From assembly GCA_028015205.1 (NCBI GenBank), contig CM051514.1, positions 28,226,150 through 28,290,149 on the forward strand: a DNA stretch of 64,000 nt, in the 5' to 3' direction. The notes beneath the pieces are model-generated. The model did not search any database. It had not been told where the DNA came from and was given only the letters and a program-made list of their open reading frames with translations. Of the stretch, positions 1-10,652 are shown in pieces. The DNA comes from Mytilisepta virgata. Its lineage: Eukaryota > Mollusca > Bivalvia > Mytilida > Mytilidae. The stretch's first letter is position 1, and each line of letters begins with the position of its first letter. A program made the translations under genes and the position numbers.

Positions 1-1705
1 TATGTCAATCCTCCCCAGTACTAGTTTTGGAAATAGATATAAAATACAACATACATATATGTACAATACAATGTTTAGGATAATTATATCACCACCTTGT
101 TATCTATAGTATAATATGTAACATATACATCTTTACGTGTATCAATAATTCCGAAATGAATGAAAATCCCAACTAATACAGATTAAATTTTAATGTGCTG
201 AAAATTTTACTTAAAAAATCGATCATACAATAGTTATTGAATCTTTTAAAGTAGATCTATGACACATTTTACGGCTAGTTAGTTCAGTCTTTTCATTGAA
301 ATCTGAAATTAAACTTTTAACCGTCTTCATTGTAAAGAGAAGGATACGCCGGTACGAGTTTCATTGAAAACTGATAGTTTTCATGTATTGTAATTTTTAC
401 TTAAATCAAACTGATAATAATCTATTGCTTAAAATTATACATTTTAATAATTTATAATTAGCTGAAATGCACTTTTATGTTTTGTGAATGGTACACACGT
501 ATGCTCATGTAAGTGTATACGAACCCTCGACATAGTGTAAAAATATAGATGTATGGCGTTATAAACTTTATACAAGTAGAAATGAAATCATATCGTACGA
601 CATTTTACGACAGTTATTTAATTAATATTAGATGAAAATGTAGTATTTAATTCAGAAAAAGAATAAATTTCTTAATTCGGGATAACTAATTTTGAACCCA
701 CCCCCGTTTTCGGGGGGGGGGGGGGGGGGGGGGGGGGGGCAAGATCAGTGTGGAAAACAAATTGCAGGACTTTTGTCAATCAGGTTTTCGGTTTAAATGA
801 AAATAAAAATTTTAGGGTTTATATTTATTATAGCGGCTGAAAAAAAAAATCCAGGACCAAAATTTCGGAGACAAAGATAGGCAGGGTCAAACATTTCATC
901 CTAGCCACTCCCACACCCCCCTTAAAAATCAAATGATTTCTCCATGAAATGAGTTTTTTTAACCTTTTGTGGAATAAATTTATCCTAGTTCAGGGTTTTG
1001 GTTTGTAATTCCATACATGCACGTACTATCAGCATGACAGTTTATTATAACCACTTTAATCAAAAAACAATTGTCAATGACTTTTTGGAGTTTTAATTTT
1101 AAAAATTCTTGTCAGTTCATACTAAAAACCATGTACTTATGAGATAAATATTGATATTCAGATTGCAAATTTTTTATATCTTGTGTAAAGTCAGCTTAAA
1201 AACTGTCTTTCAACAATAAATGTTATTGAATTTTTAATTTCAAATTTAAGCCGGTTAGCATATGATTTCCACTGTCAGACTGAATATTTAATTTTTAATG
1301 AAATTAAAAATAATTTAGATTTGACTATAAAATTCGACTCAATTGGTAAGGAGAAATCGTTGGTGTCTATTATTTATTCTTTCTTATTTCTGACATATTC
1401 TAATTAATTTGTTATGTCAATTTCTGGTCATTTTACAAAAGATAAATATGAAGCGAATTTAAGACGAAGTACCGCATCCAAGTTTGCACGTGCATGACTT
1501 GGTTCCACAAATGGGAAAACGGAGTGAAAAGGGGGGTGGGGTGGTATGTGGAATCCTAAGAAAGTAGTTTTCTTATATAATTTACATACGTACATGTATA
1601 AACATCTATAGTTTGGAAGATTATTTGGTCGTGTCCCCTATGAATTAAGTCTCTAGACAACAATTTATTAAGGAACTGTACTCAATGTCTGTCAAAAAGC
1701 CTTAC
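1..1705 (-). other. Probable intron 1 of the left-edge DUF4062 gene
   Basis: No coding exon is recognisable here. The adjoining exon (1706-1877, minus strand) ends in a GTAAGG donor, so this stretch is most simply its first intron, running leftward off the window. It is AT-rich and contains an uninterrupted run of 28 G at 712-739, a second short G-rich patch near 1530-1545, and otherwise only short shadow reading frames. Confidence 0.45.
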
Positions 1706-1877
1706 CTGTGAATGTAGAACTTGTAAAAATTCGCACAATTTTAGAACTCTGAGCAGGTAAATTTTCCAAAGTTCCAGACAGAACACGTTTCAATTTTTCC
1801 TGATCCTCGGAAGAGAAATCTCCATTTTCTTGTCCAGTATCCGGAACCTGTCCATCTGTATTGTTAGTTCCTTCCAT
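1706..1877 (-). CDS. First coding exon of a DUF4062-domain (NACHT/WD-repeat-like) protein, partial
   Basis: Minus-strand exon starting at the ATG whose complement is 1875-1877. It reads 57 codons plus one base, then hits a consensus donor (ACAG|GTAAGG, complement of 1700-1709). The first ~40 residues are acidic and polar with no signal peptide. The exon ends with SSKIVRIFTSSTFT and an incomplete codon beginning with G. The pattern (K/R)xVRIFxSSTFxD is the hallmark start of DUF4062, found near the N terminus of NWD1-like and other NACHT/WD40 STAND proteins, and the split codon would fit the expected Asp. Such proteins are cytoplasmic NTPase scaffolds and are expanded in bivalves. Everything after this exon lies in or beyond the adjacent intron, so NACHT and WD40 parts are inferred, not seen. 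The start is chosen because no in-frame upstream ATG exists within a plausible exon. Confidence 0.7.
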
Positions 1878-3286
1878 AACTACTTTTATTAAATATCCTT
1901 CATCGAATTATGCAACGTTATTACTTCAGTCATATTTAACGATTTCGTTCGGAACGACGAGTCCTTTAGAGTTTATCCGTTTTACACCGTTTCACACAAT
2001 CAGTTTCCAAATAGGATCACACGTGAAATTTGACCCGCGTTGTATACTTTCTTATTAAACTTCTCACCCGTTTATTCGAGTAGTGTTTATGGATTAAACT
2101 TTGAAGTATTATCAGTGAAAATATTAGAACAACATTAGTGTACACTGTTCGTTGCTACGCCGGTTATTTGGACAATAAATACAAACATTTAATGCGAGGT
2201 TGTTTTGTGTAGTAATTTTAGTCAGTGAACTGATAATCACACACTATAGTATCTGTCCTATTAAATATATTTTAAAGACCACAAGTTCATGTAGAATTTC
2301 AATTACTTTTCCCGATTCCAGGTACAAGGATTTGTGTTCCGGGTGGACGTATCTAATAATCAAGGGACGAAGTCCGAGAGGCGATTCTGAATGAACAGTC
2401 ACAAAATATAATTGAGTACCATTTTTCACAACTTTTAAAAATCCACTCGATATTAACGCCTGCCTTGTTTGAAACGATGTAACTTAGCTTCGATCCTTTC
2501 GTGTAATTACAAAACAAGATCGATGTGTTGCATTTATATAGAATTATCAGTTATCGGTTTTTTACCTGCCGATGTAGCGCCAAGCATATAAGCCTTATAG
2601 CCGTTTATTGTTTATAAAGGAACTGAGACATTTACATAAAACCAACTGTATTCAATAAAACTATTGGATTTATATAGTCATTGTATATTGGAAACGCAAT
2701 ACAAGGTTGTAATTTGTTTATTAATGAGGACAAAGATGAGAAACTGTGCTATCTACATGATCAATGGTGACACTTTTTGTTTTTAACAACTGGCAAATTC
2801 TTATTATTGTAGAGAGAAATGAATATTTTTTTTTTATTGTTTCTCTTGTTATAATAATAATTTTTTATTGTTTAGTTTCATTTTTGTACTGGGTACCAGT
2901 ATTTAATCATACAAAATTCTTGTTCAAATACATTTTTTATTTATTTGGTCCAACCTGTAAGTACCGAAAAGTATAGACAGTCTGATTGCGACTCTTTCAC
3001 GTATTTCTATAAAAATCAAAAATACGCACCATTAAAACTGTTTGTGTTAAGAAACCGGTATTTTCTTTTTTAGCAAGTAACTCAGTTCTGGAGTACAACT
3101 GTAGACCATACATGCCGTAAAGTCCTTCTGTACAAAAATGTACTTGCAATCGTATGGTTTTTCTTTCGGGACACAGATTTAATGACGTTCTTCTCTCCAC
3201 TATGTTGGGTTATTCGCTTTCATTTACTCCTTTTAATGAATATGCAACATATTGTATTTGCCATTTAGATGGGCTTCTATACTATT
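1878..3286. other. Upstream region of the DUF4062 gene, no recognised gene
   Basis: This should hold the minus-strand gene's 5' untranslated region and promoter, but no convincing TATA box or untranslated exon can be fixed by eye. A minus-strand open frame around 2244-2460 reads like protein in places but lacks an ATG and a good donor, so it is not called. The rest is AT-rich DNA with homopolymer T runs. Confidence 0.4.
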
Positions 3287-3626
3287 TTAGGGACGAGATC
3301 AAAAGTTCAATGTAGGATAAAAAACTTAATTCACATAATTTTTTTACTGACCCCCCCCCCCCCCCCCCCCCCCCTCTCCACCTCACCCTCCCTCTTAACT
3401 TAATTTGGGAAAAATTGATTAACCAATATGGGCATATGCTTTGAGAGTATACTTTTTGTATCATGAGTCCTGTTTTTCCTCAGCAATGTATGTACACTTG
3501 AATCCGTATTTTTCAATCCGAAAATCGATGTCGGATAACAAAACTTGCAGCGATTTGTATCCCCACCCCCAAACTATTTGAATTAAGTGTTTTATCCTAC
3601 ATTGAACTTTTGATCTCGTCCCTAGA
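3287..3626. mobile_element. MITE with ~50-bp terminal inverted repeats
   Basis: Left arm at 3287-3340 begins TAGGGACGAGATCAAAAGTT. The reverse complement of 3572-3626 carries the same sequence with a few mismatches over about 50 bp. The interior holds a 24-base C homopolymer at 3351-3374 and no open frame of note. Size (~340 bp), long inverted ends and lack of coding capacity fit a non-autonomous DNA transposon. The outermost TA could be the target duplication, which would fit a Tc1/mariner-type mobiliser, but this is not certain. Confidence 0.75.
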
Positions 3627-3898
3627 CCGAAGCTTATTGAAAGTGAGACGCTGACTGGCCAAAATCCATCAGATTTCCTTCCTGCAACCAATGAAACCAT
3701 CTAAATATATTTTCATAAACGAATAAAAAAGCGAAATATCCACCAACGGGCGATGAAGGGAGGAACGTAGCGTGATGAAGTGCGAGTAAGAATATTGTGT
3801 ACAATGTGAATGCTGAAAAATACAAGGCTAAGATACTGCTACAGGGGCATCTATCGCACTTGCAAAGTGGAAAGAGATTAGGCAAAAAAATAGTACTC

Positions 3899-4092
3899 GT
3901 GTTTCCGCTAACATAATGATCAAAATTAGGGTCGGTAGTATATAGGCAAATAATTTTATTTTTTTTTAATGTTTTTGACTGGTTTCTACAGGAGAAGCAG
4001 CCCGGCTTTAACAGTGCTTGATAAAAATGGCAAAAAAAAAACACTTTAGGATAGGCACTAAAGATTAGGGTCGGTCGGGTTAGCGGAAACAC
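3899..4092. mobile_element. Short MITE with 14-bp perfect inverted ends
   Basis: GTGTTTCCGCTAAC at 3899-3912 is matched by its exact reverse complement GTTAGCGGAAACAC at 4079-4092. An inner motif ATTAGGGTCGGT occurs near both ends in direct orientation. The ~194-bp span has no coding potential of its own; the 170-residue open frame crossing it on the minus strand is accidental. Family unknown. Confidence 0.6.
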
Positions 4093-4990
4093 ATATATAT
4101 ATTTAGTTTGCCTTAGTATAAGTTTTATAGCTTGTTTCCCGATCAACTATAAATAATAAGTTTAAACTTAATTCTATTATACTGCTATGAACATTAATAT
4201 TTGTTTAAAGATCGAATCATTTCCTTTGGAGTGGCTTATATTTGTTGTCACTATTTTCTCTGATCAATCAAATATTTATTATACGAAAATTAATGTTTTA
4301 ATATTGACTCATATGTTCTATCCTTCTGCTCAAAAGTTCTCACTGAAGGAAATAATACTGAATAATTTTTTTTTTATTTACAAATTGCAATCAATAAGCA
4401 CATTTTTGCAATAAAAATCCAAAGAAATAAATATCAGTTTGGTGGGGCCTCATGTGTTTGGATTACACACGTTGACTTTTTAAAAAATATGCATTGTACG
4501 TCCCGAAAGATGAGTGCAGTTAAAGCAGGTTTTCAGTTTAGGCAGGTCTTGGTTTAGACAGGATTCAATGTTATACAGATCCAAAACATCATGACAAAAT
4601 GCGGAACAGAAAATTTCTTGGAAAGAAAAATCCCTAAAATCCGAAACTTTTAGATGCTTCGGGAAAAATCCTGAAACATGAGATGATTTTTATCCTCCCC
4701 TAAAAAATCAAACAGTTTCCTCGCTCACGATGATAACATAGCCATGATAATTGTTATATTAATCATTGTTAATAGGTAAATTGTCAATCAGTATTTTTTT
4801 AGTGTTAGGTTATACAGTAAAAATATTCTGACAAAAGGATAGAAGTTTTGCTAATAAAAGAAACTTTATTAACTTAAAAAACACTTTTCTATCTAAATTC
4901 CTTCCTGTTTACATGAAAATTACGAAGAAGGTGACTCGTGTTATCTCCCTTATATCGTTGATTTTCATACGAATGGTGAAGATTACTGTT
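4093..4990. other. Intergenic, nothing recognised
   Basis: AT-rich DNA without a supported exon, RNA gene or repeat. Short phrases near 4610-4700 (repeated GAAAAATCC-like wording) look like a decayed local repeat. Confidence 0.4.
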
Positions 4991-6410
4991 TGGAAATCAG
5001 AACATTTTTAGAAACTAAGGATAAATAAATAGTTGTCATTTCCTTGTGCATAACCATAATAATAACTAATATTCTATCACCAATAAACGATTTTCATGAT
5101 TTTAACGTCATTTGATTGTAATGAAACATTTTACAAGGATTACATGTATAAATGTAAACAGTCAATATTACATGTGCCAGAAATTCGAGATACATGTAAC
5201 TGATATTTTCGTATATTTTTTTATCACTTTAAATGAACGAAAGTTCTTGATATTTCATCTATTTAAATGACTGTCTGTTTATTGTTTTAAAAATGTTATT
5301 TTTTACAGGCACACAATCTAAGGAAGAGGATTTGAACTAAACGGTTTACTGGAAAGATCAACATTGACACACTGTTTAATCGACAGAACCACGGGAAAAA
5401 TTTAATGAGCAAGCACAAACTGCGATCCATTAGACAGACAAACTCCGGAAGACAAAGGAATAACCACAAGCACAACAAATAAAAATGGAAAACTAAACAA
5501 AAACAAAAAAAACACTAAACAACACACATTCCTATAAAAAAAAGCCTGCTCCGTATACGGCACTCGTCTTGAAGTTCAACAAAAGACAATCCGGTGGTAT
5601 AAGTATAGGTTTCACAATGAGTGAGAATTAGATATTGCTTGATATCAAATCGAGTTGTTTAATTTGGATATAATAATAAACGAGACTTTGGCGAGTTATT
5701 ATTATATAAGCGATTATTATTATATAACGAGAATTGATATCAAGCAATATCTAATTTTTACGAGTTGTTAAACCTATTTCTCTTATGATTCTTAAGAAAT
5801 ATTTGTTTGTTTTTTTTTTTTTTTGTGAGTCGGCGTCCGACCCGCGGGAAATCTTAAAGTTCATTTTTCTGTGACGTCAAATGTTGCTATGCGGCTTTCA
5901 ACGATGGCCGCGCAGATTTTAACCAATCAGAAAACAGCGACATTTGGATCAAGGCCAATCAAATAACAGAATTTCTCGTAACACTTGTTCATAACATATG
6001 ATGGGGAATTAGTTATGACAAATAACTCATCGCGCGAGAAATAGATAACAACGCACCATCATAGGAGAAAACATAATGTAAAAGCCAATACAGTAACGTT
6101 ATCAACGGCTATCTAGAAATATGTTTAAATTGGTTGAATGTGCATAATTTAGACAGCATGTCAAAATGTGCTAGTTTGCTAAGTCTCTTATACCTGCTAG
6201 TTGGACACTTTCGCTCTGTTAACGTGGCCAAGCATATAAACTTTCTTCGAAAGCAATACTGATGCCTCACATCAACTGAAAATTCCTGTTTAGGTTTTCT
6301 TAGGTAAGTATATATAAAGTTTCCTTTGGTGATAATCAATAGTGTAGATGTTTTCGGTATTCCATAGGATAAGTTTTATTTACAAGTGTATCTTAGGCCG
6401 CACCAAATTT
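4990..6410. repeat. Left part of duplication unit A (paralogous to 19985-23160)
   Basis: The stretch matches 19985-23160 in the same orientation: 4993-5150 with 19985-20125, 5167-5340 with 21529-21700, 5400-5600 with 21930-22140, and 6070-6410 with 22140-22440 plus 23090-23155. Breaks in the alignment are insertions: one in this copy (5604-6066), and two in the other (an unassigned ~1.4-kb block and a solo LTR). The site GATAATCAAT/AGTG at 6331-6344 is the unoccupied form of the solo-LTR site. No gene is supported here. Confidence 0.75.
5604..6066. mobile_element. Insertion with internal 20-bp palindrome arms
   Basis: Relative to the paralogous sequence at 22130-22155 this ~463-bp block is extra DNA between GGTGGTATAA and AACATAAT. 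It contains a perfect 20-bp inverted repeat, TTAGATATTGCTTGATATCA at 5628-5647 against 5735-5754, separated by an AT-rich palindromic centre of TTATTATTATATAA words. The second half carries a GC-richer patch (5835-5960). Terminal inverted repeats and a target duplication are not clear, so the class is unknown; a MITE is the best guess. Confidence 0.55.
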
Positions 6411-6599
6411 ACAAAGTCTGAAAACCGGAGCGTCGAAATCTAAAGAACTAAAAATTAATTTGTTGTGGTCTTATGGCTTTTCATGTGAAATTCCCAAATA
6501 ACGGATAAAAAGTTTGATGATGTTTGATACATTTAAAAACCAGGAATCACTCTTAGTATCACAAATCATTTCATGATTATCGATATCATGATTATCGAT

Positions 6600-8215
6600 A
6601 GTAGATAAATTTCATAAATACCCGTCAAGAGTTTTAGAATCTTTTTCTCTAATGACAATATAAAGCTTCGAGATGACTTCCGAACGTTTTTTTCACGGGA
6701 AATTTCATGAGCATTTAACCAACTTGTGGTCATATCAGAATGTATCAAACGGGTCAAGATATGTATAAATATTAATTCGGAATTATGCTATCATGCTGAA
6801 TTCTTTAATCGCTCGACACTGAAAAGACCAGATATGATCTTCTCGAACCCATTTCAGAGGCAAGTTATCCTGAACTTTTCTGTAGAACAACAAACAAACT
6901 TTAGTTTAAACATATTATATTTGGTTCAAAACAACAAAAAAGGGGGTGGGGAGTTGTATGTGTATAAATTTTCCATCAAACAACAAGGAACCGTTTTGAT
7001 TTCTTCATATATCCAAACACATTTCTAAATTCAAATTAAGGTCAAGTGGAGTATTATTTGATAGAACGCTTAGATTGTTGAACAAAACTCTCCTCCACAA
7101 AGTGTACAGTGGGCAATCAAAAAAATAGTGAAATGTGGTTTCTTGGCTACTACCAAACCTGCTGGACGGATCTGCTTTTATGTTAGCTCTATATAAGTCA
7201 ACACTAAGAAACGATGTACAACATCTTAATTGGGTTAAAATTATATTTCGTTTTCTCGGACCAACTGAAAAATGAGGAGGCACATTATTTTTTTTCCTTA
7301 ATGAAGATTTAAATTTCAAAATTCAATCCAGCTTTCTGATAGAAGGGTCTAGGCCATTCCATGCTCGAATCGAATCGAATCGAATTTTGTAAGAGATAGT
7401 ATGCAAAATGGGGTTATGACATCGTCTCCATTTCTAAGGGGATAAATTGTAGTACTCTGTATTGTTGGGGTGATAAAATTGGACAGGAAGGGAGGGGCTA
7501 TTTTATTTATAATAGTATAAAACATTTGTATTTTCCTCCTATTTCGCCTTTCTTTTAACGTCTCCCACCCTACTTCACGATAAATTCTTTCGGTTTTAGT
7601 AAATAAAGGTAACCCTGTAACTATTCGTGCGGCTTCTGGCTGTATATTTTCTCTTTTTTTGTATTAATTGTTCCAAAATTTTCCCAAACTTCACATGCAT
7701 ATTCCAAAATTGGCCTGATATAAACTGTATATATTTTGTCTAGGTATTTTGTATTTAGATTTTCGCATTACATTGATATGATCATTGTACCCGATATAAT
7801 ATTGTTAACATGGGTGTTCCATTTTGCCGTTATTACTGAAAGTAACACCCATGTATTGATGAGAATTTACAATAGGTATAACTTGATCGTTAAGGAAAAT
7901 TCTAAATTTGGAGTTTCTGAATAAGAGTCTATTAAAACTTTGGTTTGTTGGGATTGAAATACATTAACCATTGTTTTAACCATTTATCTCGTTCGTGAAG
8001 TGCATGGTCAATAACGTTTTTGATTTGCTGTTTACCATGCCCAGAGTAACCTAAAATTGTATCATCAACAAACAACCTTGTCAGTAATACGAGACTTTCT
8101 GAGATATCATTGATAAATATAATCAAAAGTAAAGGTCCTCGTACGGATCCCTGTTCTACCAGGAAGATGCTTTGATCAGGAATTGTTCTAGCCGAGAACG
8201 AATGGTCTCAACATA
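6600..8215 (-). mobile_element. 5'-truncated non-LTR retrotransposon 3' end (unit A copy)
   Basis: Minus-strand relic. Reading 8215 to 7005 it shows, across frameshifts and stops, a reverse-transcriptase QGSV-GPLL..INDI block, the catalytic box as FVDDT (about 8060-8080), a W...FNP.K motif, and a C-terminal Cys/His region ending in ETTFHYFFDCPLY (about 7110-7150). This order is that of the RT and C-terminal part of jockey/CR1-like ORF2 proteins. The 3' untranslated tail runs to about 6600. Homologous relics at 28270-30020 and 56900-58570 have the same flanks, so it is one ancient insertion multiplied by segmental duplication, not three insertions. No intact frame remains. Confidence 0.75.
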
Positions 8216-9540
8216 AATAATCACAAAAAATCAGACCATTTGTAACGGTACGTTTGTGGAAAAAACTTACACTTTCGTTATGTGATTATAAGGCTTCATA
8301 AATTGCTTAAAATTACATTTGTTTTTTACTTTTTGGGATAACAGTGCTTTTTAAGACCTCAAAATGTTTAGATATCTATTTCAAAATTTGTATACAAAAA
8401 GAAAGCTTTCCACAAAAAAGTACAATGTAATGCAGCACAAATCTCGGACCCATTGGAACAGTTGTAGGTTTATGTAAAATCTACTGTAACAGAGTCTCTT
8501 GGATAAAGCGAAAAAACTTTCAGGCTCCAAAATGATTACCCGTCAACAAGGAAATTCAAAAGGATACTGTCTACATGTATCTCCACTATATATTCCTCAA
8601 GACACAAGCTGTAAGGCCTGTTAATGTTTTCAATCCATGCTTTTTATTTTTTGGAAACATCAATTTCTTTTTCTGTCCTCGGGGTCTGTTGTATTGCTGA
8701 ACAGCTCAATTTCCGTCATGCATTTTTATTTTGATAAATCTCCCAGAAGACTTTCAAACCTTTAAGTACTTTGCAATCATATATTAAAGTAATTGCACTT
8801 GTCAGGAATAGATCAATTTCAAATATTGCTATTCAACTTTTGTTAAATATCCTAGAAGATTTTCAGACCTTTAATTTTTAGGAAATGGCAACCATATAAT
8901 AATGTGAAATATCAATTGCTTGGATGATTTTAATTTCAAAGATTGCAATTCCATCATTGTTGAGTATCCATGAAGACTCACAGACCTTATTTGTTGGGAA
9001 AAATATCTATCAAACATATAATAAAGTATTCAATTGTGAGAAATCAATTAAATTTTAAACTTTGAAAAATTCCAACATGGGTAATCATATCGGAAGACTT
9101 TCAGAAGTTCAATATTTGGGGAAGGTTCCTACCAACCATATATTAAAGTAACCACCTTTTGAAATTGAAATTGCTTGGAACAACTTCATTTTAAGTCTAT
9201 CCGAAGTCTTTAACATCATACTATTCATATTCATTCCGAACTTTCAGACTAAGACACTAGCCTTCCTCGCTTTATATATTTACGTAGCAATACATTTCTG
9301 ACGTTATTAAGTTAACAGCTACCAATTTGGACTGAATTACGTAAAATTTTAGAAAGCATTATTTTCTACATACAACATAAAGATTTATTATGTAAAAACC
9401 ATATACATATAAAGGTTTTATAAATGTGTGACAATGGTCCTATTTATAACATGTATGAAGGTAATTTTGGAGTAGTCGTAATAAATTGAGTACACATGTA
9501 AGATGGTTATACAAATGGTATATATACATTTGGTATGTGA
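8216..9540. repeat. Degenerate ~115-bp tandem repeat upstream of promoter A
   Basis: A phrase of the form GAAGA(C/T)TTTCAGACCTTTAAT..., followed ~45 bp later by CAACCATATAATAAAGTA, recurs at about 8743, 8852, 8969, 9091 and 9199, giving periods of 109-122 bp. The same array precedes copies B (30590-31100) and E (59210-59690). It is non-coding. At 9404-9405 lies the empty TA site that in unit B is occupied by a pogo-like transposon. Confidence 0.6.
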
Positions 9541-9568
9541 AAAGACGTCTGCCTACCGGTTTATTCTG

Positions 9569-9578
9569 TATAAATAGG
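9569..9578 (+). promoter_or_regulatory. TATA box of transporter gene A
   Basis: TATAAATAGG is a near-ideal TATA element. It is followed ~75 bp downstream by a GTAAGT donor (ACAAA|GTAAGT, donor at 9655), leaving a short untranslated first exon of roughly 9600-9654. The block GTATAAATAGGTTACCAAAG is conserved at the same relative place in copy B (twice) and copy E. The transcription start ~30 bp downstream of the TATA is inferred. Confidence 0.6.
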
Positions 9579-9654
9579 TTACCAAAGCTGGATGCGTTTT
9601 ATATTAAAGGAAATAATACTCGAGATATTGTATTACAACGTTAACCGATACAAA

Positions 9655-10650
9655 GTAAGTAAAAAAAACAGTACTAAATATTCCAAGTTGTTATAAGTTT
9701 TTGGTCATGCGTTGTTTATATCTGGTCTTTGAATTCAGCCATTACATTTTTAGTTATACTATAATTATAATTATTAGAATTAACAGCAATACAATATTCA
9801 AAATGCTGAATTCCACTGATATACAAATAAGAACTATAATTTGACAGGACACCACAACCCGGTGTTTTTTGGGTAGGTATTTTCATCAAAATTATTTTTT
9901 CCGGTATATTATTGACAGGTATTCTAGTACTTGCTTGGGTACCTTTTCGTTAGCCATTTCCGCACACCCCCGTCAAAAATCCAGAGATACCCTCTGGGCA
10001 TCACACAAAATGCAATTTCTTAAAATGATGAACAACTATCAATCCAGAATCACGTAAACAAAAGCTTGGTTTGTCAGTTCACAACACTCCTTACAATAAA
10101 CGTGCTAAAATTATAGTCAATTCTCAGCAGATCATCAGTGTCCTTTTACTGCTGATTTCCTTGATCGTAACCGTACGAATGTTTTTGTTTTAAATAGGGA
10201 TTTGTTTTATTAAAAGTGGATAGTCTTGATTCTTGCTTACAGCACAAGATCAGTTATGCGGTTGATCCTTAAATCAAAATTCATTAATATAAAAGCAAAT
10301 AAAATATAAGTAAATGACGGATAAAGGGTTAAAGTACATGAAAAATTATAATGCGAAAAGCGATTGAACAGCGTTTAATTAGTTTGAAATAATAAATTTA
10401 TAGTGGAATAGGAAAAATTTAAAAAAAAAACAATAAAACAAGAACACAGGAGTTCACTGTAACTGCAAAAGGTTTTGTCGTTTGACAATAAAACCAAAAG
10501 GCAATGCTGAATTGCTGCACTGTTTCTCATCCCGAAGTTGCATGTAATATCAGTTTCTGGATTATCAATCAATCAATCATCAAATACATTTGATAGACGA
10601 AATTGTCCTTTGTATTCTGTGTATCTATGTACCGTTCATTCTATTAGTAG
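9655..10650 (+). other. Inferred 5'UTR intron of gene A
   Basis: Runs from the GTAAGT donor at 9655 to a TTCATTCTATTAGTAG acceptor ending at 10650, two bases before the ATG of coding exon 1. The same acceptor sits in the same place in B (ends 33877) and E (ends 62264). No other coding exon is seen inside; the short frames are AT-rich accidents. Confidence 0.5.
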
Positions 10651-10652
10651 GA

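Noticed and set aside
2244..2460. Minus-strand open frame with protein-like wording upstream of the DUF4062 exon
   Set aside because: No ATG in frame, a stop just upstream and no clear donor; no family recognised.
3634..4146. 170-codon minus-strand frame
   Set aside because: It crosses a small MITE and runs of A/T; composition is Phe/Leu/Ser from AT-rich DNA and no motif is seen.
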